From Membranipora membranacea (Eukaryota > Bryozoa > Gymnolaemata > Cheilostomatida > Membraniporidae), in assembly GCA_914767715.1 (NCBI GenBank), contig OU612071.1:19464948-19528947 (forward strand): a stretch of 64,000 bases of DNA, given 5' to 3'. Made by a program: the position numbers and the translations under genes. The notes under the pieces were generated by a model. It was not told the origin of the DNA, did no database searches, and worked only from the letters and a program-made list of their open reading frames with translations. Positions 24,261-35,900 of this stretch are shown here, one piece after another. Numbering within the stretch: the first letter of the stretch is position 1; every line of letters starts with the position of its first letter.

Positions 24261-24345
24261 TCATGGCCCGTGTTCGAACCCATGTCTGCTTGAGTAAGTT
24301 TGGAGGTGTCCTGCGCTCTACTGCTAAGCCATTTCAGCTAACTGG
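24261..24345 (-). repeat. tRNA-derived relic (SINE head or tRNA pseudogene)
   Basis: On the minus strand, TGGCTTAGCAGTAGAGCG resembles a pol III A box and GGGTTCGAACA a B box, about 45 bp apart. The flanks do not form a 7-bp acceptor stem, so a functional tRNA is unlikely. Confidence 0.5.
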
Positions 24346-25504
24346 TTCAAGTTGAAAAAATTATCTAATACAAAACTGCAGTCTATTATAACATCCAAAT
24401 CTCATTGGTCAAACTGCCAAGCCTATACTTGGCTGCACTGAATGTTAGTCCATCGACTTGATGTCAATCACATTACAGTAATAATCCATTATAAGTACAT
24501 TGCGCAGTCACAGTGTACAGTCAAGGAGATGACCTTGTTAGTTGCCAGCAGCAAGTAATGCTCCAGCTAAAATAAATGGCTGTTAGGATGAAGAGCTTAG
24601 ATAACATTATAATTTGAGGCTCAGTGCAGCAGCCAAAGTGCTGCAGTAATAATTTAGGTAATATATGGACAATCAGATGACAATAACCGTGTTATAGTAT
24701 ACTCTATCAGCTGCAAACATCATCACTCATCAGCATGGAGTTCTTTCTTTGTATGCTGTAATTTTATCATTCAACTAGAAGAAGAGTTCAGTTCTGGAGC
24801 ACACGGCTGGTAGGTAGTACTAAATTTTTCTTTCTATTCTTGTATGTGGTATCAGAGAAGTGACAAACTATTTACAGCTATGATTGGTATCTAACAGCAA
24901 AGCAATCGATAAAGAAAGCAGTAGTTGTACTTGTAGACAAAATCTGTCTGGCGGCGGTAGCCAAAAATAGTGTTTGCCCAACTCTATCGACAGGGAGATG
25001 GAATCAAATTCCATTCTCTGTGCTCTAGATCATGATAATAAAAAACTACATCTAAATATGTATCAAGTAAATGGCATGGGCATCGATCCAGTGAGTAAGG
25101 CTAAATGTAGTTGATTGAAAGTCTGATCATGTGTGACTCTGTGATTGGCAGTAGCCCATATATTGTTTTTCAACTCTACTTATAATCACATACTATAAAT
25201 CTATGAATCTAGTTGATTGTAAGTCTTTATGAGAGAGTAAGAAGTTATGGACATGAATTCCCAATTCTAATTGCGAAAAATCGACAGGTATGTAAGTTTA
25301 CACCATGATATTATCATGGGGATGGTAACGGTGACAAAAAGGCAAACTGATACTGATACTGAGACAATAATGCTCCTGGTTTTCATTGTGTAAAATAAAA
25401 ATCATGTCGCGCACAAGATAATGTGCGATAGGCGCTGTCATAAACACCAAAGAATACCAAAGAGAGTTGATTCTTGCTAGCTGATATGCTATATAGCTTG
25501 ATAA
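24346..25504. other. Spacer downstream of the minus-strand gene
   Basis: Contains the region beyond the minus-strand gene's stop codon at 25505-25507. I see no canonical AATAAA close to the stop on that strand and no other gene. Confidence 0.4.
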
Positions 25505-28500
25505 CTATGATAAAACATAATGATTCAATAAAGGGATATCATCTTTGTGAGCCACAACCTGCTTGTCTTCCTGAGGCAAGCCAATGGTGAATCCGATAGA
25601 TTGGATATTGGCTTGTTCTATTTTCTCTATCTTACTCAATAACCCCTGCTTAGCACTTATAATGTGTGGTGATATTTTTTTCTTTATGTCTTTGTAGGCA
25701 GCTCGTAGCGCGATAGAGGATGGGGATTTCTTCAGTAATCGCCGAATGCGCAGGAAATCATCCACCAAACTGCTCCGTACATAATTCCTGAGGACTTTTT
25801 CTGTAAAAACAAACGGGTAAGGGTGTTATGATTTTAATTTACAGCATCACTAGACTCATCTAAATCCTTTGTAGTGGCAAGGTATGATAAATCATTAAAG
25901 GGAGGTTTGGAATCAATGACAGGTTCACATATATTACCTTCTTTAGGTGTGCTTTTGTGATGTGAAGCCTTTTTGCTTGAGCCTGGGGTCGATATAGGGG
26001 TGCTAGTATGTAGGGGTCCCTTTCCTGACCCTAGACATGGTCTCTTCGGAGTCCTGAAAGGTTGCGCTACAATAAAACAATATAATATATATAATATATA
26101 AATATCTATAATATATATATGGATATAATTGACACATAGGATAGTTTTTAGTATTGCTCACACTTAACAATATGAGCTATGACATTTGTTGGAGGCTATA
26201 TTATTTGCTGTCGAATCTGTACTGATATCACATACCTGAAGTGTCTGTCATGAGAGTTGTAACTTTGGATGTTGAGGCTTCCTTGAGTGGTGTTGCCTGG
26301 CAGAAACTTCTACTGGGTGTCAACTTCCCTATGCTCAACGTTTCTACAAAAACAATTCTCAGTTTAAAATTGATCTCCGAAATTCAAACAACTTATATTC
26401 TGCAAATTCTGCACTTGCCAGCTGGAATCATCAATCATGCCTAAAATGAATTTGCTGCACAGTTTTGGATAGCCTGCAATTGAACCAAATACCTTAAGTA
26501 TTAAAAAGCTTTTTCAAATAATAATTTCGTTAGCTGTCACAAAAGTCAACTTATCCATACTAATGAAATGCTTTCCATAAAATAAAATACCACTTGTAGT
26601 TTCATCTCTTGGACATGTTCGAATCCTGGGCGAAGAGAGGGCTCCGTCCAAATCTCTGCTTTCGCCGGTAGATGAACCTATAACAATGAGGTTAAAATAG
26701 GAAGCTTACACACAAAATGTTATGCAGTGCTAAAAATTATGAATGCTAATTTATGTCTTGGTTTTTTAGACGACATATTTAGAAGGACTACTTTATCCGA
26801 GGTGATCATGACTCAGGCAAATACAGGTTAGTTTACCTCTAAAAGAAAATTAAATCACAACAATACCTGTTATGTGGTTCATGGTATTGTCTGCTGTCGG
26901 AGTAGTTGTACATGTGGAAGTACTGTCAGTAACAGTTGACTCTTCTATCATTTCTGACTCCCTTGGTGTTTCAGCTGTGTCAAACACACCTGTTGTCACA
27001 GCTAGTCCTGTATAAATATAACCTTTTTTGTATTAAATATGGAATCATACTGCATTGCCCAAGTTCTAGAGGTAATTTATCAGTGTTGGATGTCAATACA
27101 TGGCTTCTTGTCTTCTTGTGTTGGTCAAAGTCTTTTATTGTGTCTTGGTTTAGGGTTAAAGGTGGAAGGTAGAGCTAAATTCTTAGCACTTACCATAACT
27201 GACAATTTCATCAGCCTGGCTGTGATCATCATTCTCATCATCATCTTTGTCATAGATTGCATCTGTCTCATTATGTAAGTAGCTGTCTGAGTCGCTCCCC
27301 GTTAATTTTGTCATCTTGTACCGCTCAAACTTCTCCTCAAGCATGTTCCAAACATCTTCTATGTCATGAGATCTAAAAGATAACAAACCATTGACCATCA
27401 GAAAACTTAGAAAACTCAGAAAAATAAAAATACCCTGGATGTTAAACTTATGAATGTTTTGGTTAAAGTTGCGTCGGAGTATAAGCCATCAGCCTCACTA
27501 TCCGAGAAAATCCAGTTCCCATCCTGCTCCTCGTGCCATAACCCGTCCAGAAGGTAATCTGCTATCCGCTTCTTATGAGCAGCGAAGAGAGTAGGGTTTT
27601 CATCAATCATCTGCTTAGTGATGATAGTCTGGTGTCTGGCTGGGAGCTGCTTCGATTCTTTGGTGATTTCAGTTTCTTGGACCCTCCAAGCTTTTCCGAC
27701 TAGCTCCTCCTCAATCTTTGACTGAATCCGAATCAGAGCATTGGTCACAAGATGGTCATCAGTGTAGTTTGTCGACTTTGTCGTTTCTTTTTATCGTCTT
27801 GAAAAACCTTTCCTGATTCTCAGCAGCCATTGATCTCAGAGCAATCAGCCGGTACCACTCAGCAAAGTGAGATGTTATGGAGTGAAAAGGCATCCCAAAC
27901 ATAGCTCTGGGTTTTACTGTTTTGGTCACAGGAAACAGCTGTAAGCAAACATGAATCACTTGAACAGATTTTTGACACAACACAGTTAAAGACTACCCTA
28001 TAGGAGTATAGTTTTCGCGGCATTTAGGATTCGCTTTTCTGTTTTTGCCTAAGTAGCGAAATTTTATGATAACGGAAATTACTTCCTAAGCAATAAACTT
28101 CACTCAGTTTCATAAACAACGTACAATTATACAGGAATACTCCTTGCATGTACATGCAAGGCAGTGTGGTGTAGTGGTCTAAGTGTCTGCCTTGCAATCA
28201 GATGGAGGGCAAACCAGCTTGGACATTTTTTTTTAATTTTCGCTAGTAAGCCTTCTAGTGAAATTTAGTGTATCTTAGATTTCACTCACTCACCATAGTA
28301 GCGAAATTAAACTTTAGCTAAATTAAACTCCTATAGGGTATAAAGAAAACAAAGTAGGCCTGGCCGTAAATATTAGAATCAGCTGATAATTTGTTTTCCT
28401 CAATGATACCTGACTGTCTTATGAAAGCTTCATCAATGGCAACACAATGATATTTAAAGCTAAATAGTGGATGTTGGAGCTTACTTTCATGTAGTCTAGA

Positions 28501-31500
28501 GCGAAGACATAGGTAAGATTGTGCATCGCCAGGATTGTTTTAGAATTTCTCTCTGTTTCCATTGAATAGGCAAGATGTTGTATATGGCAAAGGTTGCCCA
28601 GTAACCTTTGCACTCTTCTGGTTGTCACGGTATCGTTTCCTGTCTTCTCTCTTTGTTTCGTAATAAACACCCAGAGACGTAAGAGTGTGAGTCTTGCATT
28701 ACTGCCAGAGATTTCGTGTTGGTGATCTACAACATGTGATTGAGGGTTGAAATAATTTTCAAAAAAACATAACTGCACAATTTTTCACAAAACAGTAACA
28801 TTGTCGCAGTTTCTAGCAAACTTGAGTTGACTAACCTTCCAAGTTATTTCCACAACTCGACACCAACTCAACCCTTAACATTTTAAATGGTGTGGCTTGC
28901 TTTACTTTTCTCTTCAGTTTTGATTGTTATGCTGGAAAGGATGGTGCCTGGCAAATCGCATAATTTGTAACCAGCAAGTATATTGGTGACGTTCAGTAGC
29001 AATGAGGGAATAATTGTAACAGAAATATGTTACATACTCTGCATCCCTGGAAGGGCAGCTGTCATATCTGCTTTTAGCTGAGGGGGAAGAATGTTTGGCA
29101 TCTCTTTCACAATATTTCCTGGAAAGAAAAGTATAATATTGGGTAGAAAATAGTTGCATTAGAGAAGTGGCATGTCATATTGCATTGGTTTCCTTGTAGA
29201 AATATCAGGTTTTACTATTAACAGCTCGAAAAGAAAATTGTCATTTTTAAGTGATACAAAGTTTAGCTTCACCCTAGTTTAAGCGCTCAAACTGTGGCGG
29301 GATAGCTGGTAGAGGCATTTCATTATGAAACCACTTGGTTGATAATGAAATGCCTCTACCAGCTATTCCGCCACAGTTTGTGCGCTTAAACTAGCTTTCC
29401 CCAAAATCACTAGTACAATATTATTTTCATTGGCAACCTATCCTTACTATAGTAAATACTTCGCCTGTTATAATATTATTACCTATTATTGATTTTAGAT
29501 CATGTAGTATTTCCAGATGAGCAACTGTGTACTGGCTGTGGGCTCTGGGCAAGGACTCAAGACAGTTGGTGCACAACAACGCCAATGGCCGTTTTACTCC
29601 ACACAGATGATCGTCAAGACTTTTTTTACACTGCTCTCTATCCATTCCGTCTATATCTATTCCTCGAGCGGTAAGTTCCTCACGTAGTGTTTTAACCTGA
29701 AAGACAAACAACAACAAATGTTTCAAACATGCTTCAAACAAGTTACCCTATAGGAGTTTAATTTAGCTAGAGTTTAATTTCGGACCTGGACCTGGTACTA
29801 AATTTCACTAGTACTAAATTTCGCTAGTGAAAATTAAAAAAAAATGTCCAAGCTGGGATAACCCTCCATCTGATTGCAAGGCAGACACTTAGACCACTAC
29901 ACCACACTAACTTGCATGTGTAGGTAAGGTGTATCCTGTATAATTGTACATTGTTTATGAAACTATGGTGAGGGAGTTAAATTTAAGATACACTAAATTT
30001 CGCTACTTAGGCATTAACGTGAAAAGCGAATCCTAAATGCCGCGAAAACTAAACTCCTATAGGGTAATCTCAATTAAAAACTTGATTAATGTGCAGTCAT
30101 GGGGAGTGAGGGGTTGGGGGTGGTAACGTGTACATACATCCAAATTGTCATAGACTGATAAGTCTCCATCCATGCGGTTGTTCCATCGACTAGACTCTCT
30201 TATCTTCTCCAGCCGATCAGAGCTCGATTTGTACTTGGGTGTTGACAAAGCCTTGTATGACTTTATCCTTCTAATGTCCACTCCGCAGTGGCATGGAAAG
30301 TGCCCATTTATCTGGTTACCGGCTTCAAATGCCCTAGCAGGTGAATCTCCTAAAAGCAGGATAACAGTATTTTAGGCTAGGCTTGACTTGACTGGGCTGA
30401 TTATTTTTCTATCCTAGGATATTATTTTATTGAAACACATGACATTACATTCCTTTGAACAGTTAGTAAGCTGAATGTTATTGAGCCATCTTATGGCTAG
30501 CACTAGGCAAGATATGCTAAACATTATTGGATATAGCAACACATACCTATCCCAATTCTCATGACTGATTCGTATATACGGCCTGAAGCTGCTACTGATG
30601 GAATGAGATCCTTCAGATCATTTGCCCTGTATGGCGTATATAGCATCTGGTGCTTCACTGTACTTTGCGAACGAGCAAATATATATACCTCTGGTCGCTC
30701 TATACGGCTAATTATAGCACTGCCATTCCTGTTGAGGGAAAAAAATATGAAAGTATAAGGTGCATATATGTAGTTAATGCAGTAGAGTTACTTAATTTTT
30801 GAACCATGATGAATATCTAGTACGGGCAATGATTTGGCATGTATTCCACCAATGACCTAAAATGATTTCAGACTTTTTAGTTTTACCTGATATTGTGTTT
30901 TTCATTGTATTCTTCAGGTGTGAGAAATACTAGAGGATCATAAATCATCGAGACAAGTACTAGAAAGTGACTGCGGCCGGCGACAGTAGAGTCATCGTGC
31001 CAGATTGTGAAAAGGCGTCGTCCCATCTGCGAATTTAATTCCTCCACTGACTTAGCTGTAGTATATATACCTGAAATTATATAATTATAATTATATGTTT
31101 TGATATTCTCTAAAATATAAGAGAAAATCCATCCAAACAAGGTTTTGATTTTTATATACATTTGACTACGCAGTCTTAACATTAAACTTAAAACTTGAAA
31201 ATTTTACCTTTGTCTTCAAGATATTTCCGAGTATCATTGAAGTCTGCGTCATCTGGGAATGCATCTCTGAGATAGCTGGCAGATTCTTGAGTAGTCAATA
31301 GCCTGTCCATAATCTTCTGGAGGCTGTACGCCCTTCCACGGGTCGTCAATTTTTCTTTTTTGAGATTTCCGTCTTTTCCTATCTTCAGGACATCTAAGTT
31401 GATGGGTACTAAGGGTGTTCCTATGTCCAGCTCCCCTTTGGCAATTCTGTCGACTGTTTCCTGTTTCAGCTGCGTTGCTGTTGGCAGGGAGTCTGATATT

Positions 31501-34075
31501 GTGAACTTCACACCGTCCAGCTCCAGCTTTCTCTTGCTTCTTCTTGCCCTCTTCGTAACTGTCTCCTCAGCGATCAGCCCTTCGGTTACTGCATACTCTT
31601 TCAGTATCTGGTTGCCGTTTAGGGCCATTTTCTGCGTGTCAGATATAAAGACCGGGTTGTCTCTTGCTAATCTAGCCCAGTTTATCTTAGTACCTCTCTG
31701 AGTGCAGTCGGCAATGGTGTTGCACACTGATTCCACATCAAACACATATTTGTCCAACTTTGGTATGTATTTTGGCCTAGCGCATTCTTTCCTCTCCAAA
31801 GTTATCCCCCTTCGTATATTTTGAAGCTTCCTGTAGCTCACATCATGGGCTAGCACTGCTCTATTGGTGGCTGCAACAGATGTGTCCCCTATTTTCTCAA
31901 TCGTCCTGCGGATGAGCTCTTGTTTTTCTTGATCTGACATCGGTTTTGGAGGTGGGGCAGTGGGTTGATCGCCCTCGTCTCCAAACTTGAAAAGTCCCAA
32001 GGCATTTCTCCTCAGCTTAATGTACCTTTTTCTGTGCTCTGTCGAACAAACATTGCAGTCTTGGAATGTGTGTAGTGCCTGTTCCTCCTGGGTGAGCTTT
32101 CCCCAACTTCCAAGACCAAAGTAACGTAAAAAGCTATCTTTGTCTCTGTATGATGTTCTAAAAAAGACAGGAGTTTGTTTTGGTAAACAATCTGCCAACA
32201 TTTCGAAAGCTTTACTGATAACAATTGAGAAATGATATAAATTGCAGCCATGCTGCTGGCTTATGTGTGCAATCATTCCACTTTGATGACGGACAAAGAA
32301 ATGCACACTTTGAGTGTGTCCTCCAAATCTGAGGTCTGTAGATCGATACATGCATATGTCAGTCATAGACGACGATTTTTCTTTACAACATATAGAATCA
32401 ATATCTTGATCGAGAAAAGAATACTGTTACAAGCAGGGCTCGAACCCAGCAACCATAAGTCTATGTGCAAGGATTTAATGACTGAGCTACTGAGTTACTG
32501 AGGTAGATTATGCTTGTGTTATCATATAGATCTTACAATTAACTATGGACGAATATACGTTATGTAGCAGATAACAGCATATTTGTGCCCAGAAAAAGAA
32601 AGTATCAGAAATCGGCAAAATCATGTATAGGCACATTTTCTTATGAGCAGAAGCGTAATTTTCAAATGGCCTGACAGATCAAACTTTTTTACCATTGGAT
32701 TGCTCATCTCTTGAGGAAAATGATAGTTGTATTTTTAGTAAACAAGGATCACTGGAAAGATGTTAAAAAATGATGTAAATTGCTGCCCTGCTGACGTCTT
32801 ATGTATGCATTTATTCTTCTTCCAAAACAATCAAATCTTAGGTGTGTAGCTTGATAATTGCTTACGTCAGTCAAAAAAAGAAGTTTATATATTTTCGAAA
32901 TTTGGAATGATAACTTGAGCTCTAGCGTCTAGACCAGCTGTGGGCAACCTGCGGCTAGTGCGGCCTAATGGGTAATCTTTTGCGGGCCTAATTGTGGCAT
33001 TATGCCTAAATCAGTTATTATACATCAAAGTTGAATCCTCTTTCGTTATGTGGAGAACCAAGTATGCATAGCGCTCTAACCAATCTACACATAATCATCA
33101 TAACTGTGGTACTGGTGCCAAGGACTTTCTCAAGTTGTTTTTCTTTCAAAATAACACAAAACGGTGACCTTTGGATGTTAAAGTTGCAAAGTTCTCTAAC
33201 ATAATAGTAATTAGTATTTTTTGCAAAACCATCATTTTGGAAGCAAGGCAGATTTGTATCAAAAAATCTCTTTGTTAGAAGTGCTCCTTCATTATGGTTG
33301 AAATGATCCGTATTGCCTTTCAAATTACAAGCATTTGCAAAAATCATAAAAAAATATTCCCCTCGCAGGAGGAAGCTATAAAATGAAAATTCAGTCAGGA
33401 TGCTAAAAAAGATTTTTTTGAAATTTGCTGCACGAAAATACTTTTTTTTACATAACAGCTGTCCCGTTATGAACTCTTTTCACATATTTCGCTAGAGGAC
33501 GCTACAGCATCCCTTCCACACCCACCCTGCCCTTTTTCATACTCATGAAACACAGGGATACGGACACATACAAAATCAAATCATGACGTCACAAAACTCC
33601 AGAAGATTAAATAAACCGATATTTCTGCTGAGTTGATTGTTCTTGCAACATACTGCAGTCTTCACCCCAATCTGTTTTAGTATTGACAAAATAGGAAGGG
33701 CCAAAATTGTTACTCCAGCTCTAATTTTATCCCTGAAGGATATGTTGCGGCCTTTTGAGTTGAACCTGCGTAAAATGTTGCCTTTTTCAAGAAAATGTTG
33801 CCCACCCGTGGTCTAGACTATGTGAGGCTTCTATTGACTGCTCGAAACTATTTTTAAGAGGAGCAACTATATTCGAACAACAATAATCTAAGCACTTACG
33901 CTGTATTGAGATGTCTGTACTGATTTTTCCAGATTTTCCCATAACTTCTCTCTATGGTATCACTGAACATCTTAGGGAAGTTCCGCATAGTAGCTTTGTA
34001 GTCAGTATACTCTCCACAATTGTAGTAGAGAATTGTTTGTCCAAACCCGCAAAGGGGTTTATGTGGGCGTCCCAT
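25505..34075 (-). CDS. Uncharacterised 15-exon gene, about 1.2-kaa product
   Basis: Exons in minus order: 34075-33900, 32157-31208, 31070-30887, 30728-30547, 30349-30138, 29696-29483, 29118-29038, 28726-28485, 27938-27434, 27372-27194, 27007-26867, 26677-26591, 26343-26236, 26066-25938, 25800-25505. Nearly all junctions are GT-AG with matching phases. The start MGRPHKPLCGFGQ sits in a good context (GGGCGATGG). A long ORF extension reading MTDICMYR upstream of exon 2 is intron: a strong acceptor (TTTTTTAG) precedes TSYRDKDSF. Recurrent motifs: FTIWHDDSTVAGR, GDSPARAFEAG, PCHCGVD, LREELTARGIDIDG, LEILHDLK. The C-terminal exons are short, Ser/Thr-rich and phase 1. I recall similar motif series in large uncharacterised families of corals and sponges, perhaps transposon-derived; function unknown. 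Exon 9 has a one-base frameshift, and the exon 9-10 phase is unresolved. Confidence 0.75.
27788..27792 (-). other. One-base frameshift at an A5 run in exon 9
   Basis: On the minus strand, exon 9 is open in the frame set by exon 8 up to ERFFKTIK. The reading then ends at a TGA about 30 bases on. The frame one base later is open through KSTNYTDDHLVTNALIRIQSK and the remaining 110 residues. The switch must occur at or just after the AAAAA run, which would be AAAA in an intact allele. It could be an assembly error, a polymorphism or a real lesion. Confidence 0.7.
27996..28338 (+). mobile_element. TA-flanked inverted-repeat element with tRNA-like core, copy 1 (343 bp)
   Basis: The termini CCCTATAGGAGT...ACTCCTATAGGG are perfect inverted repeats bordered by TA on both sides, the pattern of Tc1/mariner-type MITEs. 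The centre (about 28160-28222) contains GGTGTAGTGGTCTAAG, an A-box-like phrase in tRNA context. Located in the intron between exons 8 and 9 of the minus-strand gene. Confidence 0.8.
29274..29394. repeat. Near-perfect 53-bp inverted repeat (palindrome)
   Basis: The left arm 29274-29326 and right arm 29342-29394 are complementary at 51 of 53 positions, with a 15-base centre that itself pairs (AACCA/TGGTT). A TA lies one base inside each end (CTAG), so a TA-inserting foldback element is one explanation. It lies in the intron between exons 6 and 7 of the minus-strand gene, so its transcript would form a long hairpin. Confidence 0.9.
29746..30064 (-). mobile_element. TA-flanked inverted-repeat element with tRNA-like core, copy 2 (319 bp)
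   Basis: Same CCCTATAGGAGT termini and TA flanks as the copy at 27996-28338, but inserted in the opposite orientation: the GCGGCATTTAGGATTCGC block that lies at the left of copy 1 is at the right here. The tRNA-like core is at about 29850-29915. It lies in the intron between exons 5 and 6 of the same gene. Confidence 0.8.
32425..32505 (-). repeat. tRNA-derived relic
   Basis: On the minus strand, TAGCTCAGTCATTAAATCC (A-box-like) and GCTGGGTTCGAGCCCTGC (B box with a T-stem) lie at tRNA spacing. The flanks do not pair as an acceptor stem. It sits in intron 1 of the minus-strand gene. Confidence 0.55.
32935..33810. mobile_element. Non-autonomous hAT transposon, 876 bp
   Basis: Flanked by the 8-bp duplication GTCTAGAC (32927-32934 and 33811-33818). 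The ends are CAGCTGTGGGCAACCTGCGG and, on the other strand, CACGGGTGGGCAACATTTTC: imperfect inverted repeats of the CAGNGGTGGGCAAC type seen in hAT (Charlie-like) elements. No transposase frame is inside. It is inserted in intron 1 of the minus-strand gene. Confidence 0.9.
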
Positions 34076-34420
34076 CGCCCAGATTTAAGTGTAGTCAAAG
34101 GTAGAAATTTCAGGTAGAACAATGGTTTACCTCTACTCTACTCGATTGAGAAGTTGAAATGAAAAGGACTCACCTCTGATAAACCACTCTCTTTTATACA
34201 AGCCCCTAGACATCTGACATCTTGACACCAGGGGTAAACAAAATCATCACCCAAATTTTCACCCATGTGCTGACCTCACAAACAATCCGCAGGAATATAG
34301 TGTTATTGTGCAAAGAAGAACAAATGTTGCGTCCCGCAGGGGTATTACAGTAAAATAAGTGACATCTGTCTGAAAAAATGACGGTACGTCTTGCTGAATT
34401 GACACCAAAACTTACTGTTC

Positions 34421-34480
34421 TTTTCCCGCCAAAAAATCTGCCAAAAAATCTACTGGACCTCCTTACTTTTCCCGCCAAAA
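34421..34480 (-). promoter_or_regulatory. Paired E2F-like sites upstream of the minus-strand gene
   Basis: The 14-mer TTTTCCCGCCAAAA occurs at 34421-34434 and again at 34467-34480, 46 bp apart and about 345-405 bp upstream of the start codon at 34075. On the gene strand it reads TTTTGGCGGGAAAA, an ideal E2F/DP consensus. Two identical copies so close together, in the right place, suggest a cell-cycle-responsive promoter; binding is inference. Confidence 0.6.
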
Positions 34481-35756
34481 CTCTACTGACACTCTGACAG
34501 TCTGTACCATATTATTTAATGGTGTCACATCAGTTTTGACAGGCTCCAGAAGTTGCCCCAGCAATTCTTAATAAGCGCATGGTCGCGGGATCGAATCCCA
34601 ACGCATGCAGTTTTTTTTATTTTTGAAGTTACATCGCTTTAAGTATTTAAAGACAAAATGTTGTTTGCGTACAACAATGGCAAAAAATTTGTTTGTTTCC
34701 AGGCTGTGCTCAAAGACTTCTGCTTCATATATTTATTTTAGTTTTTTAGATTTTAGAGTTACGCCACAGCTCAGGTTTCATGCCTGTTTCCATATTTTAT
34801 GATCACATTTTATGGATGGAAGTGGAACCAATTCGCTGCTCTGAGACAGTCAAGAAGATATTGTGCCGGTCACAATATCTGTTAATCATGCCTATTTTTG
34901 TTCATTTATTATTCATTTTCTTTACAAGGTGGCAGGGACTATTGCAAAAGGTGGGAGGGGGGGAATCATGAGGATGTTCATTGATCAAGACAATCAAAAT
35001 TTGTATCAGGGCCCGATAGGAGAGCGTTCACCAAGAACGAGTTTGATCCAATTTTCCGCAATCCGGACTCCGGTCATTCCATTTTTCTGGTGAGCCGCAG
35101 TCCCGCCGACTCCTAAATGCAGGCAAATTGAATCATGGTTTGATCAAGGAGTTAAATACTAAACTCCTCTCTTCAACTCCTTGGTTTGATCTAGCAGTCT
35201 TGTAAGATATCATAAAAGGTATTCAAGTCCAAACCTGCATGACCACCCCTACAATACTGTGTCTGAGACCTATCATCGATTGTTGTTTGTGGTGTGATCA
35301 TGAGATAAAAACGAACAACTTACAAATATGTTTGGAGTCTACAATGAATGAATCAGTCTATAACCTCTATTTGGATCTAGATGATATTGGTATGCTTTGT
35401 GCTTACGATGCAAGAGTTAGTTAGTTCAAATCTCTTTTGTGGCAGTTTTGATCTTTCTTAGCTACACTGTGCATATCATGTTACTGTTTTTTTACAATAG
35501 ATCTGTTCGTCATTTCAAATGACCCTAGCATTTTGGCAGAATGTTTTCCTTTAACAAAATATTCCTACCAGGATAAGCAATCCAGCGGTTGTGGTGCTAT
35601 CAGGCCTTTATGAGCTTTACTCGTGCTAAAAAGAAAATAACGTCGAACAGAACTTCTGACTTTCATTCCTGCTGTTTTATCTGCATACAAAAACCAACAA
35701 TTTCCTATGGAATAATCCTAATTATTAGGATACTAAGTTCAGTGGAGATTTCCATG
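34481..35756. other. Gene-free region with a tRNA-like fragment
   Basis: A B-box-like phrase, GCGGGATCGAATCCCAACGC, lies near 34588 followed by a T-rich run, probably a SINE relic. No gene was recognised in the remainder. Confidence 0.45.
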
Positions 35757-35900
35757 AGTGGCTGAATAGCTCAGTGTGTAGAACGTCTGCCTATTTATCA
35801 CTGTTTAAAAGATTGTTGTTGGTTCGAATCCCATTGAGGTCAGTTTTTTTTTCAAATTAATGCTTTATAACTGGAGCATTTTTACCGTAATCTTCTACTG
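35757..35900 (+). repeat. tRNA-derived SINE, copy A
   Basis: A tRNA-like head (AATAGCTCAGTGTGTAGAACG as A box, GGTTCGAATCCCA as B box) is followed by a T8-T9 run and the tail TGCTTTATAACTGGAGCATT. The same head-tail combination recurs at 55606-55735, which marks it as a repeat family and not a tRNA gene; the acceptor stem does not pair. Confidence 0.75.

Noticed and set aside
28727-28778. ORF start upstream of exon 8 (MQLCFFENYF...)
   Set aside because: The phase from exon 7 only fits an acceptor at 28728-28727; the extra residues are intronic.
28914-29159. 81-aa minus-strand frame at the exon 7 position
   Set aside because: The frame compatible with exon 6 is different and reads NIVKEMPNILPPQLKADM; the longer ORF is a shadow.
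32158-32366. Long-ORF start (MTDICMYRSTDL...) as the N-terminus of the minus-strand gene
   Set aside because: A strong splice acceptor (TTTTTTAG) lies at 32159-32158 and its phase fits the donor of the exon at 34075-33900, so this extension is intron.
35120-35195. Hairpin around TTGATCAAGGAGTT and AACTCCTTGGTTTGATC
   Set aside because: Short arms with a bulge; not clearly more than chance in AT-rich DNA.
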